The notes beneath the pieces are model-generated. The model ran no database searches. It saw only the letters and a program-made list of their open reading frames with translations, and was not told where the DNA came from. Of a stretch of DNA of 15,000 nt, positions 13,335-15,000 are shown piece after piece. The DNA comes from JAXGVG01 sp040773965 (GTDB taxonomy: Bacteria; Pseudomonadota; Alphaproteobacteria; UBA9219): positions 1 to 15,000 of the forward strand of contig JAXGVG010000033.1 of the NCBI GenBank assembly GCA_040773965.1, in the 5' to 3' direction. Within the stretch, counting starts at the first letter, position 1, and each line of letters begins with the position of its first letter. A program made the position numbers and the translations under genes.

Positions 13335-14450
13335 ATGACGAACAAATACCTGAAACCAATGCTTGACGTGGGAAGCCCCCGCGTCTTCAACTGCAATGAA
13401 ATGACGCGCAGGATTCTGGCGAAGGACCTTGGCGCAAAGCCGTTTTTTCGCAATAAGCCATTGAACATAATTGTGCTTATCAAGGACCTCGTTCCTGAGA
13501 GCGAACGACGCCCGGGCATGCCGATGGTGGGGACGAAACTGTATTTTCCGTTCAACGAAAACAACATCTACGAAGGCGGCCGGACGATTTTTTTACACGA
13601 CCGGCTCGTGAAACCGGCCATCATGGGCCATTTCGGCGAAGGCGCGCTGTCGAAGGACGCGCTGGAGACCGATATACGCATCATGACGATCCTCAACAGC
13701 CTTCCGTCGCTGGATCCCTTCCTGATGAAGGACGTTTTTCTGCGCAACGAATTGCCGATGAACGAGGCGTACTTCGAGGTCAGCGAGGAAACGTGGAACG
13801 AAATCGAAACGTTTATGCTCCAGCAGTTTGAATCGCTGGTGACGGCCGCGTTCCCGGAAACGAAGTCGTCGGAAGAAAAGGCGCGTCTTCTGATCGATAA
13901 AATGTGGGAAGCGCGCGACATCGACGCGCTGCAGCCCCTTATTCAGTCGTTCCGGCTTCCCCAGCACGAGGCTCTCGACATCTTCTCGTCGTGGCGGGGC
14001 ATCGTCTATTATTCCTTCCAGTACAGACGCGACCAGCCCGGCGTGATCGATTTGGTAAAGTGGCTGAACGAAAACCAGACGCCGGTCGAAGGAGTGCCCG
14101 CCGCCGAGAGCAAGGAAGTTTTTGGCGCCATCAATTTCGTCAAGGACCGCGTGCGAAAGGAGTGGCAGCTTATTGAGGACATCGTGCGCGACTACCAAAC
14201 CGGTTACGACAAAATGTTCAAATACAAGCAAAGCTCGACGGAGTTTCTCTCTTTCCTAAAAAACTGCAACACAACGTATTGGAATCTCGGCAACAGCCTG
14301 GGAAAAATCAACCACGCCGTTTACTGCTGGGGCGTCATGTCGTCCCGTTTCCCCGAACGCAAAATGCCATGGGCGCAGTTTCAGGAGATGGCGAAACTTC
14401 TTGCCAAAATCTTCGAAGTGGAAAAAAAGACCGGCGGCATGGCGTGGTAG
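13335..14450 (+). CDS. unrecognised 371-residue cytoplasmic protein
   Basis: No family recognised. The protein has no signal peptide or membrane segment and is rich in charged and aromatic residues, with mixed helices. Noticeable pieces are 'PLNIIVLIKDLVPE' and 'MVGTKLYFPFNENNIYEGGRTIFLHD' in the first 90 residues, which look like beta strands. Next are a mostly helical middle ('SSEEKARLLIDKMWEARD', 'EALDIFSSWRGIVYYSFQYRRD') and a helical C-terminus with 'INHAVYCWGVMSSRFPE'. Codon use looks like that of neighbouring genes, so it is probably expressed. The ATG at 13335 lacks a close ribosome site (the nearest GGA is about 12 bases upstream). Its stop TAG (14448-14450) coincides with the left edge of an integrase-like remnant, so the last few codons may derive from a rearrangement. 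Confidence 0.75.
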   Translation: MTNKYLKPMLDVGSPRVFNCNEMTRRILAKDLGAKPFFRNKPLNIIVLIKDLVPESERRPGMPMVGTKLYFPFNENNIYEGGRTIFLHDRLVKPAIMGHFGEGALSKDALETDIRIMTILNSLPSLDPFLMKDVFLRNELPMNEAYFEVSEETWNEIETFMLQQFESLVTAAFPETKSSEEKARLLIDKMWEARDIDALQPLIQSFRLPQHEALDIFSSWRGIVYYSFQYRRDQPGVIDLVKWLNENQTPVEGVPAAESKEVFGAINFVKDRVRKEWQLIEDIVRDYQTGYDKMFKYKQSSTEFLSFLKNCNTTYWNLGNSLGKINHAVYCWGVMSSRFPERKMPWAQFQEMAKLLAKIFEVEKKTGGMAW

Positions 14451-14533
14451 AACTGACGGCGCTGAAAGCGTCCGATTTCAACCCCGATGCGGGAACCGTT
14501 GCCATACGCACAAGCAAGAGTGGCAAGCCAAGG
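14450..14533 (+). pseudogene. tyrosine recombinase (phage-type integrase) remnant
   Basis: In the frame starting at 14450, 28 codons encode a piece typical of the tyrosine-recombinase catalytic domain: 'ELTALKASDFN', then 'PDAGTVAIRT', then 'SKSGKPR'. In intact integrases this lies just after the first catalytic Arg ('CRxGEL') and contains the beta-hairpin lysine ('SKSGKPR'). Here the preceding Arg motif is missing ('RHGVV' instead), as is everything after 'KPR', including the later His, Arg and Tyr residues. The piece starts at the stop codon of the upstream gene and ends just before the truncated methyltransferase. It is a dead fragment of a mobile element or genomic island. The match is by eye. 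Confidence 0.6.
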
Positions 14534-14999
14534 CCGTGCTACGCGCCATTCGGAAATAACGGAAAAGCGCCACGCGCATCAGTTCGCCGAGAAAGACGCG
14601 CTGTTTGTCCGCGCTGCCGACGTGTTCCGGAACGGCGATGGCGATGGCGAATTCGTCGTCTGCAAACGGCAAGGGACCGTCCGGCGCAAGCTGGACATAA
14701 CGCACCTGGGGAAACATTTCCCGAAAGCCGTCTCCTTTGCCCATCCCCGCCGCCGTCAGGCGCGAGGCGAAGGGATACTTTCTTTCCAGAACGTTCGCGG
14801 CGGGGTGAGGAAAGCTCGATACGCCGACATCCAGAATGGCCGCGTCCTTCGCGGGCGCGCACAAACGCATGACGCCGGTATAAATCCTGTCGCGCGCCAA
14901 AAATGTGAGTTTTTCCGCCAAGGATCCCGGCGGCACGCGTTTGAAGTATTTCCGGTCAGAGAACAACGCGGTCACGCAAATCCTGAAGGCAACGACAAA
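14478..14999 (-). pseudogene. SAM-dependent methyltransferase, 3'-truncated (and open at the window edge)
   Basis: The minus-strand frame encodes the N-terminal part of a class I methyltransferase. It shows 'AAILDVGVSS' (SAM-binding motif I), 'ANVLERKYPFASRLTAAG', 'QLAPDGPLPFADDEFAIAIAVPEHVGS' in pieces, and 'KQRVFLGELMRVA' (numbering from the GTG at 14975, residues 46-136). Homology stops at about 14568. After that come about 29 unrelated residues read antisense into the integrase remnant, so the C-terminal half of the fold is missing. The GTG at 14975 has a possible AGGA upstream, but the frame also stays open to the right window edge, so the true start may lie outside. Probably non-functional. 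If the fragment is expressed, its substrate is unknown. Confidence 0.7.
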
Positions 15000-15000
15000 A

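Noticed and set aside
13593..14231. 212-codon minus-strand open frame opposite the 371-residue protein
   Set aside because: Antisense shadow. Because the plus-strand gene is itself unrecognised I considered it, but the plus frame is longer, complete and has a plausible amino-acid composition.
1..15000. tRNA gene, CRISPR array, toxin-antitoxin pair or retron near the integrase remnant
   Set aside because: No cloverleaf with a GTTCRA-type arm outside coding sequence, no spaced direct repeats, and no small overlapping gene pair of that type were found.

Overview
The window reads as chromosomal DNA of a Gram-negative bacterium, most likely a deep-branching alphaproteobacterium. This rests on a Kdo cytidylyltransferase and membrane glycosyltransferases (lipopolysaccharide chemistry), a class 2 dihydroorotate dehydrogenase, a lipoprotein and an HTH/S24 regulator that resemble alphaproteobacterial families from memory, and fairly high GC. 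Order-level placement is not supportable from sequence alone. Gene density is high and no gap between genes exceeds about 150 bases. No rRNA, tRNA, CRISPR array or intact insertion sequence was seen.

Positions 1-3791 (all +): a conserved-type lipoprotein, then a tight three-gene cassette with overlapping stops and starts. The cassette encodes a GT-C-like multi-pass membrane protein, a GT2 polyprenyl-phosphate glycosyltransferase and a GtrA-type flippase. Together these look like a three-component system that charges a lipid carrier with a sugar, flips it, and transfers the sugar to an envelope acceptor. Positions 3794-6442: clpB behind a very good sigma-32 (RpoH) heat-shock promoter.

Positions 6581-8013 (+): a KdsB-like cytidylyltransferase translationally coupled (ATGA) to a histidine-phosphatase-fold protein that has lost the second catalytic histidine. 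pyrD runs convergently (8010-9134, -), with its stop overlapping the phosphatase stop. Divergent from pyrD is an HTH/S24 LexA-like regulator that lacks the catalytic serine. It is followed by lysS (class II LysRS) and a small all-helical unknown protein.

Positions 11881-13196 (-): a strong intrinsic terminator, a secreted Lys/Met-rich protein with a symmetric twin Cx10C motif, and 5-formyltetrahydrofolate cyclo-ligase. Divergent from these is an unrecognised 371-residue protein (13335-14450, +). Its stop codon abuts a tiny remnant of a tyrosine-recombinase gene, which in turn abuts the truncated 3' end of a minus-strand methyltransferase gene. This looks like a recombination or deletion scar.

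The most notable signals are: two apparently leaderless promoters with identical geometry (-35, 17 bp, -10, 7 bp, ATG) at 88-126 and 9246-9284; the twin Cx10C secreted protein; the pseudo-enzyme changes in the phosphatase and the S24 regulator; and the integrase/methyltransferase scar. I did not find a clear new multi-gene system. The best candidates for new biology are the KdsB/phosphatase pair and the twin-Cx10C protein.
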